DNA from: Allobrachymonas sp.
GTDB taxonomy: Bacteria; Pseudomonadota; Gammaproteobacteria; Burkholderiales; Burkholderiaceae_C
Direction: 5' to 3'
Length of the DNA stretch: 8,883 nucleotides
Assembly: GCA_030538335.1 (NCBI GenBank)
Contig: JAUNUE010000061.1
Location: 1 to 8,883 of the forward strand
Positions 1 through 6,920 of this stretch are shown here, piece by piece. A program made the translations under genes and the position numbers. Each line of letters begins with the position of its first letter. Positions within the stretch are counted from its first letter, which is position 1. Below the pieces are notes generated by a model. It worked only from the letters and a program-made list of their open reading frames with translations, was not told the origin of the DNA and did not search any database.

Positions 1-2
1 GC

Positions 3-170
3 CCCAGCTTTACCAATGCCGCACCGCCTGCCTTGGGCCAGGAGTTGTTCGATTACCTCGTGCAACAGGCCAAAGCCCTGCATCCGCAAGTGCAGTCGGG
101 CGTATTTGGTGCCGATATGCAGGTGGCGCTGGTCAACGACGGGCCGGTAACGATCTGGTTGGAGATGTAG
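3..170 (+). CDS. dtd: D-aminoacyl-tRNA deacylase, C-terminal fragment (5' end outside window)
   Basis: DTD hydrolyses D-amino acids, and glycine mischarged on tRNA-Ala, from tRNA in the cytoplasm. Only the last 55 codons lie in the window, reading frame 3 to the TAG at 168–170. Visible landmarks are a PSFTNAAPP stretch at the start, FGADMQVALVNDGPVT and the end IWLEM. The NDGPVT segment is the family's second signature; its Gly-cisPro dipeptide selects D- over L-substrates by reaching into the active site of the dimer partner. The first signature (SQFTL) would lie upstream of the window. The C-terminus matches the expected family end, so the gene looks intact. Recognition is by memory of the E. 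coli Dtd C-terminus, which is very similar. Confidence 0.93.
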   Translation, partial: PSFTNAAPPALGQELFDYLVQQAKALHPQVQSGVFGADMQVALVNDGPVTIWLEM

Positions 171-262
171 GCAACGCGCCCTGCACACATTTTTGTGCCT
201 GCATGGGCTTGATGTATTCTTTTCGGTTCTGCATCTTTTGAAAATAAAAACGGTTCCCGCTC

Positions 263-1333
263 ATGGATGAGGTCGTGGCCCTGCTCAAGGGCGAATTCAG
301 GCATCTGGTCACTTTTCAACCGGCACAACGCCCCTGGCAAATGCCCGTGGCTGCGGCGCTGGCTGCCGGTCTGCCCCTGCTGGTGGGCGCCTGGTTTGAC
401 CGCATGGATTACGGCCTGATCGCCTCACTGGGTGGACAGACGTTTCTCTACACCTCCAATACCCATGTGCCGCAACGCATGGTGACTCTGATGGTGTGCG
501 CCTTTGGCATGGCGGCGTGTTTTGCCCTGGCGTTGATTGGCAGCTTCCATCCGGCTTCCACCATTGTGGTGCTGACGGTTCTGAGCACCCTCGTCACCAT
601 GGTGTGCCGATTTTACCGCCTGCAGCCGCCGGGCAGCCTGTTCTTCATCATGGCAGCCTCTATTGCAGCGTATATGCCGTGGAACTTCTGGCTGATCCCG
701 CTGCGGGTAGGGCTGATCTTCATGGGCAGCACGCTGGCGGTGTTGATTGCCTTTTTTTACAGCCTGCATATCGTGCGTCGGCAAAAGCCAGTGGCGCATC
801 CACCCATTCAAAACCCGGGCTTCCAGTTTGTGGTGTACGACTCCGTCATGATCGGCGCGTTTGTCGGTCTGTCGCTGGTGCTGGCGCACGTGCTGCGGCT
901 CCAATCCCCTTACTGGGTGCCGGTGAGCTGCATTGCCATCATGCAGAACATGACGATGCGGGCTGTGTGGAACCGGCAGGTGCATCGCATTCTTGGTACC
1001 GCTGCAGGCGTTGTGCTGGCGTGGGGGCTGCTGCTGTTGCCGTTCAACAAATGGGGCCTGTGTATCACCATCATGGTGCTGACGTTCATGATTGAAATGC
1101 TGGTGGTGCGCAACTATGCGCTGGCCGTGATGTTCATTACGCCACTGACCATATATCTGGCCAAGTCGGGAGCTGCTGCTGACATGACGGCCACTGCCCT
1201 CATCCTTACGCGCCTGGTCGATATTGTGCTGGGCAGCGTCATTGGCTGCCTGGGCGGCGTGTTCTTGCACGATCTGCGCTTGCGCAGCTGGTTGAGCGAG
1301 CGGGTGTTTCGGGTACCGTTTCCTTCCGCATAA
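263..1333 (+). CDS. FUSC family membrane protein (aromatic acid exporter-like, short form)
   Basis: A 356-residue integral membrane protein with two similar halves. The first has hydrophobic segments near residues 28–45, 50–65, 74–95, 98–116, 125–143 and 146–171. A polar linker (about 172–188) separates it from a second half with segments near 192–213, 217–228, 243–262, 266–303 and 313–337. The second half carries the FUSC_2-type signature: YWVPVS at 217–222, then an Arg-rich stretch leading to R-I-L-G-T-A-A-G at 242–249, and a terminal R-x-x-D-x-x-x-G motif. The FUSC superfamily includes AaeB and YccS, linked to efflux of aromatic carboxylic acids, but those are nearly twice as long because of cytoplasmic domains missing here. 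The substrate is therefore unknown. The ATG at 263 has no good Shine-Dalgarno sequence. The 92 bases upstream contain only a weak promoter-like pair (TTGTGC near 193, TATTCT near 215). It seems transcribed alone. Confidence 0.85.
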   Translation: MDEVVALLKGEFRHLVTFQPAQRPWQMPVAAALAAGLPLLVGAWFDRMDYGLIASLGGQTFLYTSNTHVPQRMVTLMVCAFGMAACFALALIGSFHPASTIVVLTVLSTLVTMVCRFYRLQPPGSLFFIMAASIAAYMPWNFWLIPLRVGLIFMGSTLAVLIAFFYSLHIVRRQKPVAHPPIQNPGFQFVVYDSVMIGAFVGLSLVLAHVLRLQSPYWVPVSCIAIMQNMTMRAVWNRQVHRILGTAAGVVLAWGLLLLPFNKWGLCITIMVLTFMIEMLVVRNYALAVMFITPLTIYLAKSGAAADMTATALILTRLVDIVLGSVIGCLGGVFLHDLRLRSWLSERVFRVPFPSA

Positions 1334-1382
1334 GGCGGTCGAGCCATCATTGGCATACAGAAAAACCGGCATATTGCGCCTT

Positions 1383-1403
1383 ATGCGCCCAAACAGGGCG
1401 TAT
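1383..1403 (+). terminator. Hairpin downstream of the FUSC gene, possible weak terminator
   Basis: ATGCGCCC (1383–1390) and GGGCGTAT (1396–1403) can pair over 8 bp with one G-U, closing an AAACA loop. It lies about 50 bases after the FUSC stop and before the TATAAT at 1441, where a transcript end would be expected. No U-tract follows, so it is not a canonical intrinsic terminator. Confidence 0.3.
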
Positions 1404-1440
1404 CAACAGGTGTTTAAGCACGGGCGCAAGCAGCCCAATT

Positions 1441-1446
1441 TATAAT
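1441..1446 (+). promoter_or_regulatory. Probable -10 box of the fmdB–DUF502–aspS–EEP operon
   Basis: A perfect TATAAT at 1441–1446 sits in the 194-base gap between the FUSC gene and fmdB and would give a leader of about 75 bases. No good -35 hexamer is found 16–18 bases upstream (the 17-base position reads GCACGG), so the promoter may be weak or activator-dependent. The perfect hexamer and its position support the call. Confidence 0.5.
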
Positions 1447-1464
1447 CAACGGTTTGCCAGCACC

Positions 1465-1489
1465 CCAGCCCGTAGCCGGGCAGGGCTGG
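1465..1489 (+). other. Leader stem-loop with two mutually exclusive pairings, upstream of fmdB
   Basis: CCAGCCC (1465–1471) can pair with GGGCTGG (1483–1489). Inside the same stretch GCCCG (1468–1472) can instead pair with CGGGC (1477–1481) around a TAGC loop. Both use bases 1468–1471, so they exclude each other. The element lies about 40 bases before the fmdB start, in the presumed 5' leader. No function is known and the RNA structure is inferred only from complementarity. Confidence 0.3.
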
Positions 1490-1527
1490 CATCCGCATTC
1501 CCGATTTTCTGACTTACGGTTTCAGCC

Positions 1528-1776
1528 ATGCCTATTTATGCTTACCAGTGTGCTTCCTGTGGTCACGCTGAAGATGTGTTGCAAAAACTCAGCGATGCGC
1601 CGCTGACGCAATGCCCCGCGTGTGGCGCGGCCAGTTTCATCAAGCAGTTGACGGCAGCGGGCTTTCAGCTCAAGGGTTCGGGCTGGTACGAAACCGACTT
1701 CAAAAACGGCCCGGCCTGCCCGGCGGCCAACAAGGCGGCACCGTCTTGCCAGTCGTGCCCGGCTTCCGAGGCATAA
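1528..1776 (+). CDS. FmdB family zinc ribbon protein
   Basis: An 82-residue protein of the FmdB/CxxC_CXXC_SSSS regulatory-domain type. It opens with MPIYAY, typical of the family, and has Cys pairs C8-x-x-C11 and C29-x-x-C32 that would hold one zinc ion in a small ribbon fold. The KGSGWYETDF segment (49–58) is also a family signature. The rest is a low-complexity tail that here holds three more cysteines, C64 and C74-x-x-C77, where many relatives have a Ser/Ala-rich tail. The name comes from a Methylophilus amidase operon regulator, but the function of most members is unknown. It starts a run of four co-directional genes, with the DUF502 gene 58 bases downstream. The length is normal for the family. 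Confidence 0.92.
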   Translation: MPIYAYQCASCGHAEDVLQKLSDAPLTQCPACGAASFIKQLTAAGFQLKGSGWYETDFKNGPACPAANKAAPSCQSCPASEA

Positions 1777-1834
1777 GGGTTTCGTTGCATAAAGCCGTTT
1801 TGCCGGTAACGCCAGCAAGCCGTATTTTTTGTGG

Positions 1835-2518
1835 ATGTCTTTCATGTTCAAACGCCGCCTCCAGCAGTATTTTCTGGCCGGTTTGCTGACCTGGCTGCCG
1901 CTGGTCATCACCGTCTGGGTGCTGGTGTGGCTGCTGGGCATGCTCGATGGTTTGTTCACGGGCGTGCTGTCGTTTGTGGCGCGTTTTGTGCCTGCGGCAG
2001 AAGCGCTGAGCCGCTGGGTGCATGGCATTCCGGGCATTGGCGTGCTGACGCTGGGTGTGGTGATTTTCCTCACGGGCCTGCTGGTGACCAACATCGTCGG
2101 TCAATGGCTGGTGCGCCAGTGGGACGGCCTGTTCACCCGCATTCCGGTATTCCGCAGCATTTACAGCAGCGTCAAGCAGTTGTCCGACACCCTGTTTGCA
2201 GGCGGCGGCAAGGCGTTCTCGAAAGTCTTGCTGGTGCAGTACCCCATGGCCGATAGCTGGTCGGTGGGCTTTCTCACCGGGCCGGCCACGGGCGACATTG
2301 CCGTGAAACTGCCGGGCGAACACATCAGCGTCTACGTGCCGACTGCCCCCAACCCGACCTCAGGCTTCATGCTGATTGTGCGCAAAAGCGACGTGATCGA
2401 GCTGGAGATGAGTGTTGACGAAGCGCTGAAATACGTCATTTCGATGGGCGTGGTCATCTCGCCCGAAGCGGCTGAAAAAGCCAATCAGCAGGGCCATTTG
2501 CCGCCTGTCACGTCATAA
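1835..2518 (+). CDS. DUF502 family inner-membrane protein
   Basis: A 227-residue protein with two membrane segments near the N-terminus: roughly residues 12–35 (FLAGLLTWLPLVITVWVLVW) and a second beginning GIPGIGVLTLGVVIF. A cytoplasmic β-rich domain follows. Family landmarks are NIVGQW, RIPVFRSIYSSVKQ, and the highly conserved PTAPNPTSGF segment near the C-terminal third. DUF502 includes the plant COV/LCV proteins; the bacterial role is not established. I chose the ATG at 1835 (MSFMFKRR). A TTG at 1829 and an ATG at 1844 are in frame, and none has a strong ribosome site, so the start is uncertain by a few codons. It follows fmdB and precedes aspS by 49 bases, an arrangement common in betaproteobacteria, which suggests co-transcription. 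Confidence 0.9.
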   Translation: MSFMFKRRLQQYFLAGLLTWLPLVITVWVLVWLLGMLDGLFTGVLSFVARFVPAAEALSRWVHGIPGIGVLTLGVVIFLTGLLVTNIVGQWLVRQWDGLFTRIPVFRSIYSSVKQLSDTLFAGGGKAFSKVLLVQYPMADSWSVGFLTGPATGDIAVKLPGEHISVYVPTAPNPTSGFMLIVRKSDVIELEMSVDEALKYVISMGVVISPEAAEKANQQGHLPPVTS

Positions 2519-2536
2519 TTCCCGTTTGCCTATCCA

Positions 2537-2551
2537 TGCGCCAAGGGCGCA
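2537..2551 (+). other. Perfect small hairpin in the DUF502–aspS spacer
   Basis: TGCGCC (2537–2542) and GGCGCA (2546–2551) form a 6-bp perfect stem with an AAG loop, between the DUF502 stop (2518) and the aspS ATG (2568). No U-run follows, so it is not a terminator. It may set mRNA stability or aspS translation, but that is inference. Confidence 0.35.
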
Positions 2552-2567
2552 GAAAGACCATTCCAAG

Positions 2568-4379
2568 ATGTCCATGCGTTCTTCGTATTGCGGTGAAGTC
2601 ACCGAAGCCCAGTTGGGCCAAACCGTTACCCTGTGTGGCTGGGTCAACCGCCGCCGCGACCACGGCGGGGTGATTTTTGTCGACCTGCGCGACCGCGAAG
2701 GCTACGTGCAGGTGGTGTGCGACCCCGACCGGCCCGAGATGTTCAAGCTGGCCGAAGACCTGCGCAACGAGTTCTGCATCCAGATCAAGGGCTTGGTGCG
2801 CGCCCGTCCTGAAGGCACCACCAACGACGCCATTCCCACCGGCAAGATCGAGGTGCTGTGCCACGAACTGGTGGTGCTCAACGCTTCGGTTACACCGCCG
2901 TTCCAGCTCGATGACGACAACCTGAGCGAAACCACGCGCCTCACGCACCGCGTGCTCGACCTGCGCCGCGACTACATGCAGAAGAACCTGATGCTGCGCT
3001 ACCGCGTGGCAATGGAAGTGCGCAAGTTCCTCGACGCGCATGGCTTTGTCGATATCGAAACGCCCATGCTCACCAAGAGCACACCCGAGGGCGCGCGCGA
3101 CTACCTGGTGCCCAGCCGCGTGCACGATGGCCATTTTTTCGCCTTGCCGCAATCGCCCCAGTTGTTCAAGCAGTTGCTGATGGTGGCGGGTTTTGACCGC
3201 TACTACCAGATCACCAAGTGCTTCCGCGACGAAGACCTGCGCGCCGACCGCCAGCCCGAATTCACGCAGATCGATATCGAAACCAGCTTTCTGAGCGAGC
3301 AGGAAATCCGCGACTTGTTCCAGGAAATGATCGTCACGGTGTTCAAGAACGCACTGGGCGTGGACTTGGGCACATTCCCCGTCATGCCCTATGCCGAAGC
3401 CATGCGCCTGTATGGCTCCGACAAACCCGACCTGCGCGTGAAGCTGGCCTTCACCGAACTCACCGACGTGATGAAGGACGTGGACTTCAAGGTGTTCAGC
3501 ACCCCGGCGACCATGCCCGGTGGCCGTGTGGTGGCCTTGCGCGTACCCAAAGGCGGCGAAATCAGCCGCGGCGACATCGACGGCTATACCGATTTTGTGA
3601 AAATCTATGGTGCCAAGGGCCTGGCGTGGATCAAGGTCAACGAAAAAGCCAAAGGCCGCGATGGCCTGCAAAGCCCGATCGTCAAGAACCTGCACGATGC
3701 CGCCATTGCCGCCATCCTGGAGCGCACCGAAGCGCAAGACGGCGACCTGATTTTCTTTGGTGCCGACAAGGCCAAAATCGTGAATGACGCCATCGGCGCG
3801 CTGCGCCTGAAAATCGGCCACAGCGCATTTGGCAAAGAGAATGGCCTGTTTGAAGACCGTTGGGCGCCGCTGTGGGTGGTGGATTTTCCGATGTTTGAAT
3901 ACGACGAGGAAAGCGCCCGCTGGGTGGCCGTGCACCACCCCTTCACCGCGCCCGAAGATGGCCACGAAGACTATATGGACAGCGACCCCGGCAAGTGCAT
4001 TTCCAAAGCCTACGACATGGTGCTGAACGGTTGGGAACTGGGTGGCGGCTCGATCCGTATCCACCGCGCCGAGGTGCAGAGCAAGGTATTCAAGGCGCTC
4101 AAGATCACGCCCGAAGACGCGCAGGCCAAGTTCGGCTTCCTGCTCGACGCGCTGCAGTACGGTGCGCCGCCCCACGGTGGCCTGGCTTTCGGGCTGGACC
4201 GTCTCGTTACGCTGATGACCGGCGCCGAATCGATCCGTGACGTGATTGCCTTTCCCAAAACCCAGCGCGCGCAATGCCTGCTCACGCAAGCGCCCAGCCC
4301 GGTGGACGAAAAACAGTTGCGCGAACTGCACATCCGCCTGCGCAATCCGCTCCCGGTCGAAGGGGCTGCCAGCGCATGA
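2568..4379 (+). CDS. aspS: Aspartyl-tRNA synthetase, probably non-discriminating (Asp/Asn)
   Basis: A class IIb synthetase of 603 residues that activates aspartate with ATP and loads it on tRNA-Asp in the cytoplasm. The N-terminal OB-fold anticodon-binding domain spans about 1–110. The catalytic domain shows LPQSPQLFKQLLM (Q198, K201 bind aspartate), motif 2 FRDEDLRADRQPEFTQIDIE (R220, D236) and motif 3 GLDR ending at about 545. The bacterial GAD insertion lies in between. H32 (in RRRDHGG) and G83 (in RPEG) match the residues tied to non-discriminating AspRS in Pseudomonas aeruginosa. Such enzymes also make Asp-tRNA-Asn, which GatCAB then amidates. The ATG at 2568 gives MSMRSSYCG, the usual betaproteobacterial start; a TTG at 2526 would add 14 unlikely residues. 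A weak AGAAAG lies 10 bases upstream. Its stop overlaps the next gene. Confidence 0.98.
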   Translation: MSMRSSYCGEVTEAQLGQTVTLCGWVNRRRDHGGVIFVDLRDREGYVQVVCDPDRPEMFKLAEDLRNEFCIQIKGLVRARPEGTTNDAIPTGKIEVLCHELVVLNASVTPPFQLDDDNLSETTRLTHRVLDLRRDYMQKNLMLRYRVAMEVRKFLDAHGFVDIETPMLTKSTPEGARDYLVPSRVHDGHFFALPQSPQLFKQLLMVAGFDRYYQITKCFRDEDLRADRQPEFTQIDIETSFLSEQEIRDLFQEMIVTVFKNALGVDLGTFPVMPYAEAMRLYGSDKPDLRVKLAFTELTDVMKDVDFKVFSTPATMPGGRVVALRVPKGGEISRGDIDGYTDFVKIYGAKGLAWIKVNEKAKGRDGLQSPIVKNLHDAAIAAILERTEAQDGDLIFFGADKAKIVNDAIGALRLKIGHSAFGKENGLFEDRWAPLWVVDFPMFEYDEESARWVAVHHPFTAPEDGHEDYMDSDPGKCISKAYDMVLNGWELGGGSIRIHRAEVQSKVFKALKITPEDAQAKFGFLLDALQYGAPPHGGLAFGLDRLVTLMTGAESIRDVIAFPKTQRAQCLLTQAPSPVDEKQLRELHIRLRNPLPVEGAASA

Positions 4380-5203
4380 GCGACGCGGCCATCGAGTTGC
4401 CGGACGAAGGAGATCTCCCGAGTCCCACCGAAATCCGCAGCGCCGACACCTTGCGGGTAGTAACCTACAACATCCACAAAGGGGTGCAGGGCGTGTGGCC
4501 GGCGCAGCGGCTCGAAATCCACAACCTGCAGCAGGCCATCGCCAGCCTGCAGGCCGATGTGGTGTGCCTGCAGGAGGTGCGCAAACTCAACCGCAAGGCC
4601 GAGCGCAAATTCACCAACTGGCCTACGCAATCGCAGGCAGAGTACCTTGCGCCCGAGGGCTACCATTCGGTGTACGTCACCAACGCCATCACCACCGACG
4701 GCGAGCACGGCAACGCCTTGCTGTCGCGCTGGCCGGTGGTGCAGCACCAGCACGAAGACATTTCAGACCACCGCTTTGAACAGCGTGGCCTGCTGCATTC
4801 GATACTCGACATACAGGGTCGGCACGTGCATGTGATTGTGGTGCACCTGGGGCTGATTGGCGCCAGCCGGGTGCGGCAGGTGCACCTGCTGCGCCAGTTC
4901 ATCCGCCGCGAAATACCCGACGATGCCCCACTGCTGGTGGCGGGCGACTTCAACGACTGGAACCAGAAGCTGCACGACATGATGGCCATGGCGGATCTGT
5001 ATGCTGAATGCGATGCGCCGGGCTGCCTTACCTACCCGTCGCGGTTGCCGTTGACACAACTTGACCATGTCTATGCGCGCGGCCTGCTGCGCACCAAACA
5101 GTTTGTGCCCCGACGTGAACAACTGGCCCAGCATGTGGGCGTGCAACGCTGGTCGCGCCTGTCAGACCACCTGCCGCTGGTGGTGGAATTTGCGCTGAAA
5201 TAA
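4376..5203 (+). CDS. Endonuclease/exonuclease/phosphatase (EEP) family protein, YbhP-like
   Basis: A 275-residue soluble metal-dependent hydrolase of the EEP fold, shared by exonuclease III, DNase I and inositol phosphatases. Catalytic landmarks are in order: N32 in TYNIHKG, E67 in CLQEVRKL, H157 in HLGL, D191 and N193 in GDFND, and the terminal D264-H265 in SDHLPL. All expected metal and phosphate-contacting residues are present, so it should be active. The true substrate is unknown; E. coli YbhP and relatives near cardiolipin synthase genes are the closest family memory. The start is the ATG at 4376, which shares four bases (ATGA) with the aspS stop; AGGGG at 4361–4365 is a well-placed ribosome site within aspS. 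Translational coupling to aspS is likely. It ends 7 bases from the end of the oppositely oriented DUF2721 gene. Confidence 0.9.
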   Translation: MSDAAIELPDEGDLPSPTEIRSADTLRVVTYNIHKGVQGVWPAQRLEIHNLQQAIASLQADVVCLQEVRKLNRKAERKFTNWPTQSQAEYLAPEGYHSVYVTNAITTDGEHGNALLSRWPVVQHQHEDISDHRFEQRGLLHSILDIQGRHVHVIVVHLGLIGASRVRQVHLLRQFIRREIPDDAPLLVAGDFNDWNQKLHDMMAMADLYAECDAPGCLTYPSRLPLTQLDHVYARGLLRTKQFVPRREQLAQHVGVQRWSRLSDHLPLVVEFALK

Positions 5204-5219
5204 GGCGCTTTTACGCGCC
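5204..5219. terminator. Compact hairpin at the convergent EEP/DUF2721 junction, possible two-way terminator
   Basis: GGCGC (5204–5208) and GCGCC (5215–5219) pair around a TTTTAC loop. The stem starts right after the EEP stop, and the loop holds the DUF2721 stop codon (5211–5213, - strand). Read on the - strand it is followed by a short T-rich run (TTATTT); on the + strand no U-tract follows. It is the only hairpin between the genes, but the stem is short. Confidence 0.4.
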
Positions 5220-5681
5220 AGGGCTGGTCTGTTCCGCCTGGTGCCGCACATCGGCGGGCACCTCCATCCACAAGGCGCGCAGCGAGAGGTTGATGTCGGC
5301 CATATACATGGCCAGACAGCCCATAAGGCACAGCATGCACAACACAAATTCGGCCACGATCAGCGGGGCAATCTGCAGCCCCGACAACGCCGAAACAAAC
5401 AGGGTGATGATGAACACCGAGGCCATGAACACGCTCGACACCCCCAGCGCAATGCCGCGCCGCACAATGCGCGCGCGCTTTGTCAGCACGTGAATTTGTT
5501 GCAGTAGTACGTGTCGCTCGTGTCCGTCCGTATGCTTGAGGGCCTGCATGACGTGGCGCGAGCGGTCAATAACGCGGCCATAGCGGTTGGTCATGCTGAG
5601 CAAAATGGAGCCTACGCCCGAAATCAATATCACCGGGCCAATGGCCAGTTGCAGGGTGGGGATCAGGTCGGCAAGTTGCAT
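5211..5681 (-). CDS. DUF2721 domain-containing membrane protein
   Basis: A 156-residue protein with three predicted membrane segments: about residues 8–29, 76–97 and 104–128. Between the first two is a basic, helical cytoplasmic stretch that begins with the family signature NRYGRVIDR (32–40) and runs through HERHVLLQQIHVLTKRARIVRR. This layout fits DUF2721, whose function is unknown. It is the last gene of the xseB–ispA–DUF2721 run, starting 18 bases after the ispA stop, so it should be expressed with isoprenoid synthesis. No clear Shine-Dalgarno sequence precedes the ATG, which may favour coupling to ispA translation. Linkage to ispA is suggestive of a membrane-lipid role, but this is guilt by association only. 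Confidence 0.87.
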   Translation of the reverse strand: MQLADLIPTLQLAIGPVILISGVGSILLSMTNRYGRVIDRSRHVMQALKHTDGHERHVLLQQIHVLTKRARIVRRGIALGVSSVFMASVFIITLFVSALSGLQIAPLIVAEFVLCMLCLMGCLAMYMADINLSLRALWMEVPADVRHQAEQTSPGA

Positions 5682-5688
5682 GGAGCAA

Positions 5689-5708
5689 GCGCACCTGCGC
5701 TAGTGCGC
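5689..5708 (-). other. Intercistronic hairpin between ispA and the DUF2721 gene
   Basis: GCGCAC (5689–5694) and GTGCGC (5703–5708) pair over 6 bp with an 8-base loop that includes part of the ispA stop region. A competing perfect pairing, AGCGCA with TGCGCT, exists in the same bases. There is no U-run. It could shield the ispA message or adjust downstream translation; neither is shown. Confidence 0.3.
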
Positions 5709-6629
5709 CCGCTGCACCACCATATCGGCCAGGGCGTGCAGCAGTTGGGTGCGGTTTTCTTCCAGACCGCTGTTGTGCAAGGCTTGTGCAGCCTCCTGGT
5801 GCAAGGTCTGCGCATAGGTTCTGGCCTGTTCCAGACCCAGCAATGACACGTAGGTCGGCTTGTCGTTGGCTGCGTCTTTGCCGGCAGTTTTGCCCAGCGT
5901 GGCCGAGTCGGCCACCACATCCAGAATGTCATCCACGACCTGAAAAGCCAGGCCGATTGCGGCTCCGTATCGGGTCAGGCCTTGCAGGGCTGGCGGGGCA
6001 GTGTTGCCACAGGCCGCGCCCATCAACACACTGGCTTGCAACAGGGCACCTGTCTTGAGCTGGTGCATGTGTTGCAGTTCCTGCTGGTTCAGCCGTTTGC
6101 CCACGCTGGCGAGATCAATCGCCTGGCCACCAGTCATGCCCTGGCTGCCCGCTGCGCGCGACAGCAATTGGCACAGGCGCGCTTGCATGGGGGGAGGAAT
6201 ATCTCCATCATCGGGCGTGATCAGTTCAAACGCCAACGCCTGCAAGGCATCGCCCGCCAGCAACGCGCCAGCCTGGCCGAACTGCACATGCACCGTGGGT
6301 TTGCCCCGGCGCAGTACATCGTTGTCCATGCAGGGCATGTCGTCGTGCACCAGTGAATAGGCGTGGATCAGTTCCACGGCGCAGGCCGCGCGCAGGGCGG
6401 CGGTTTCAAGACCCTGAACCGCATGGCAGCTTGCCAGCACCAGCAGCGGCCGCAGGCGTTTGCCGCCATCGAGCACGGCGTAGCGCATCGCTTGTGCAAG
6501 CGTCTCGGGTGCGTCTTTGCCTACCCATTGCGACAAAGCCGTTTCAACGGCCTGAAGCTGTTGCGTGCTCCAGTGTTGAAAGTGGGTGGTATCTGCGCTG
6601 TGGGCAGAGATTGTCTGGGTTGTCATCAT
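5700..6629 (-). CDS. ispA: Farnesyl diphosphate synthase (polyprenyl synthetase)
   Basis: IspA condenses dimethylallyl and geranyl diphosphate with isopentenyl diphosphate to make C15 farnesyl diphosphate, precursor of undecaprenyl phosphate, ubiquinone and other prenyl chains. The 309-residue protein has GGKRLRP (55–61) for substrate phosphate binding, the first Asp-rich motif DDMPCMDND (96–104) with the two-residue insertion of bacterial FPP synthases, and the second motif DDILD (233–237). Tyr91, five residues before the first motif, is the aromatic that limits chain length in this class, consistent with a C15 product. GKTAGKDAANDKPTYVSLLG follows, as usual. The ATG at 6629 overlaps the xseB stop (ATGA); an adjacent second ATG at 6626 is also possible. 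In many proteobacteria xseB–ispA is followed by dxs. Here dxs is absent and a DUF2721 gene follows instead. Confidence 0.96.
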   Translation of the reverse strand: MMTTQTISAHSADTTHFQHWSTQQLQAVETALSQWVGKDAPETLAQAMRYAVLDGGKRLRPLLVLASCHAVQGLETAALRAACAVELIHAYSLVHDDMPCMDNDVLRRGKPTVHVQFGQAGALLAGDALQALAFELITPDDGDIPPPMQARLCQLLSRAAGSQGMTGGQAIDLASVGKRLNQQELQHMHQLKTGALLQASVLMGAACGNTAPPALQGLTRYGAAIGLAFQVVDDILDVVADSATLGKTAGKDAANDKPTYVSLLGLEQARTYAQTLHQEAAQALHNSGLEENRTQLLHALADMVVQRAH

Positions 6630-6889
6630 TCTTGGGGCTCTTCCCAGGCTGTGGCGTTGGGTCCTGCTGCGGCATTGCCATCCAGCACCTTGATTTGCTG
6701 TTCCACCGCCGCGAGCTTGGCCTTGCAGAATTCCAGCAAGGTTGCGCCACGCTGGTAACCTGCCAGCAACTCATCCAGCGGCACCTGCCCGGATTCGAGA
6801 TTGGCGACAAGGGCGTCAAGCTCCGCCAAAGCCGCTTCGTAGGTAGCGGGCAGTTTGGCGGCAGCGGGTGATTTGGGTTTGGTACTCAT
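6626..6889 (-). CDS. xseB: Exodeoxyribonuclease VII small subunit
   Basis: XseB binds in several copies to XseA to form exonuclease VII, which degrades single-stranded DNA from both ends in the cytoplasm. The 87-residue product has the family core: YEAALAELDALVANLESGQ (17–35), PLDELLAGYQRGATLL (37–52) and a coiled helix EFCKAKLAAVEQQI. The N-terminal Lys/Pro/Ala-rich arm is low complexity. I chose the ATG at 6889 over a GTG at 6934, since it gives a normal family length and the only -10-like box on this strand (TACAAT, 6926–6921) would start RNA between the two. The stop overlaps the ispA ATG. It is the first gene of the - strand operon and divergent from acpS. Confidence 0.93.
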   Translation of the reverse strand: MSTKPKSPAAAKLPATYEAALAELDALVANLESGQVPLDELLAGYQRGATLLEFCKAKLAAVEQQIKVLDGNAAAGPNATAWEEPQE

Positions 6890-6920
6890 AGGCGCAGGGG
6901 GCTTGGGTCTGTTCGCGTTG

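Noticed and set aside
183..198. GCACA/TGTGC hairpin after dtd as a terminator
   Set aside because: The stem is only 5 bp, AT-containing, and no U-tract follows, so I could not support it.
425..1372. 315-codon - strand open frame opposite the FUSC gene
   Set aside because: Its product is a His/Gln/Arg-rich shadow with no membrane or fold signature, whereas the + strand frame has clear FUSC motifs.
2526..2567. TTG start giving a 14-residue extension of AspRS
   Set aside because: The extension is not conserved in the family, crosses the leader hairpin, and the ATG at 2568 gives the usual N-terminus.
2508..4331. 607-codon open frame on the - strand opposite aspS
   Set aside because: It mirrors aspS codons, is rich in His/Gln/Val/Gly with no domain signature, and arises from GC-rich third positions. 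aspS is unambiguous.
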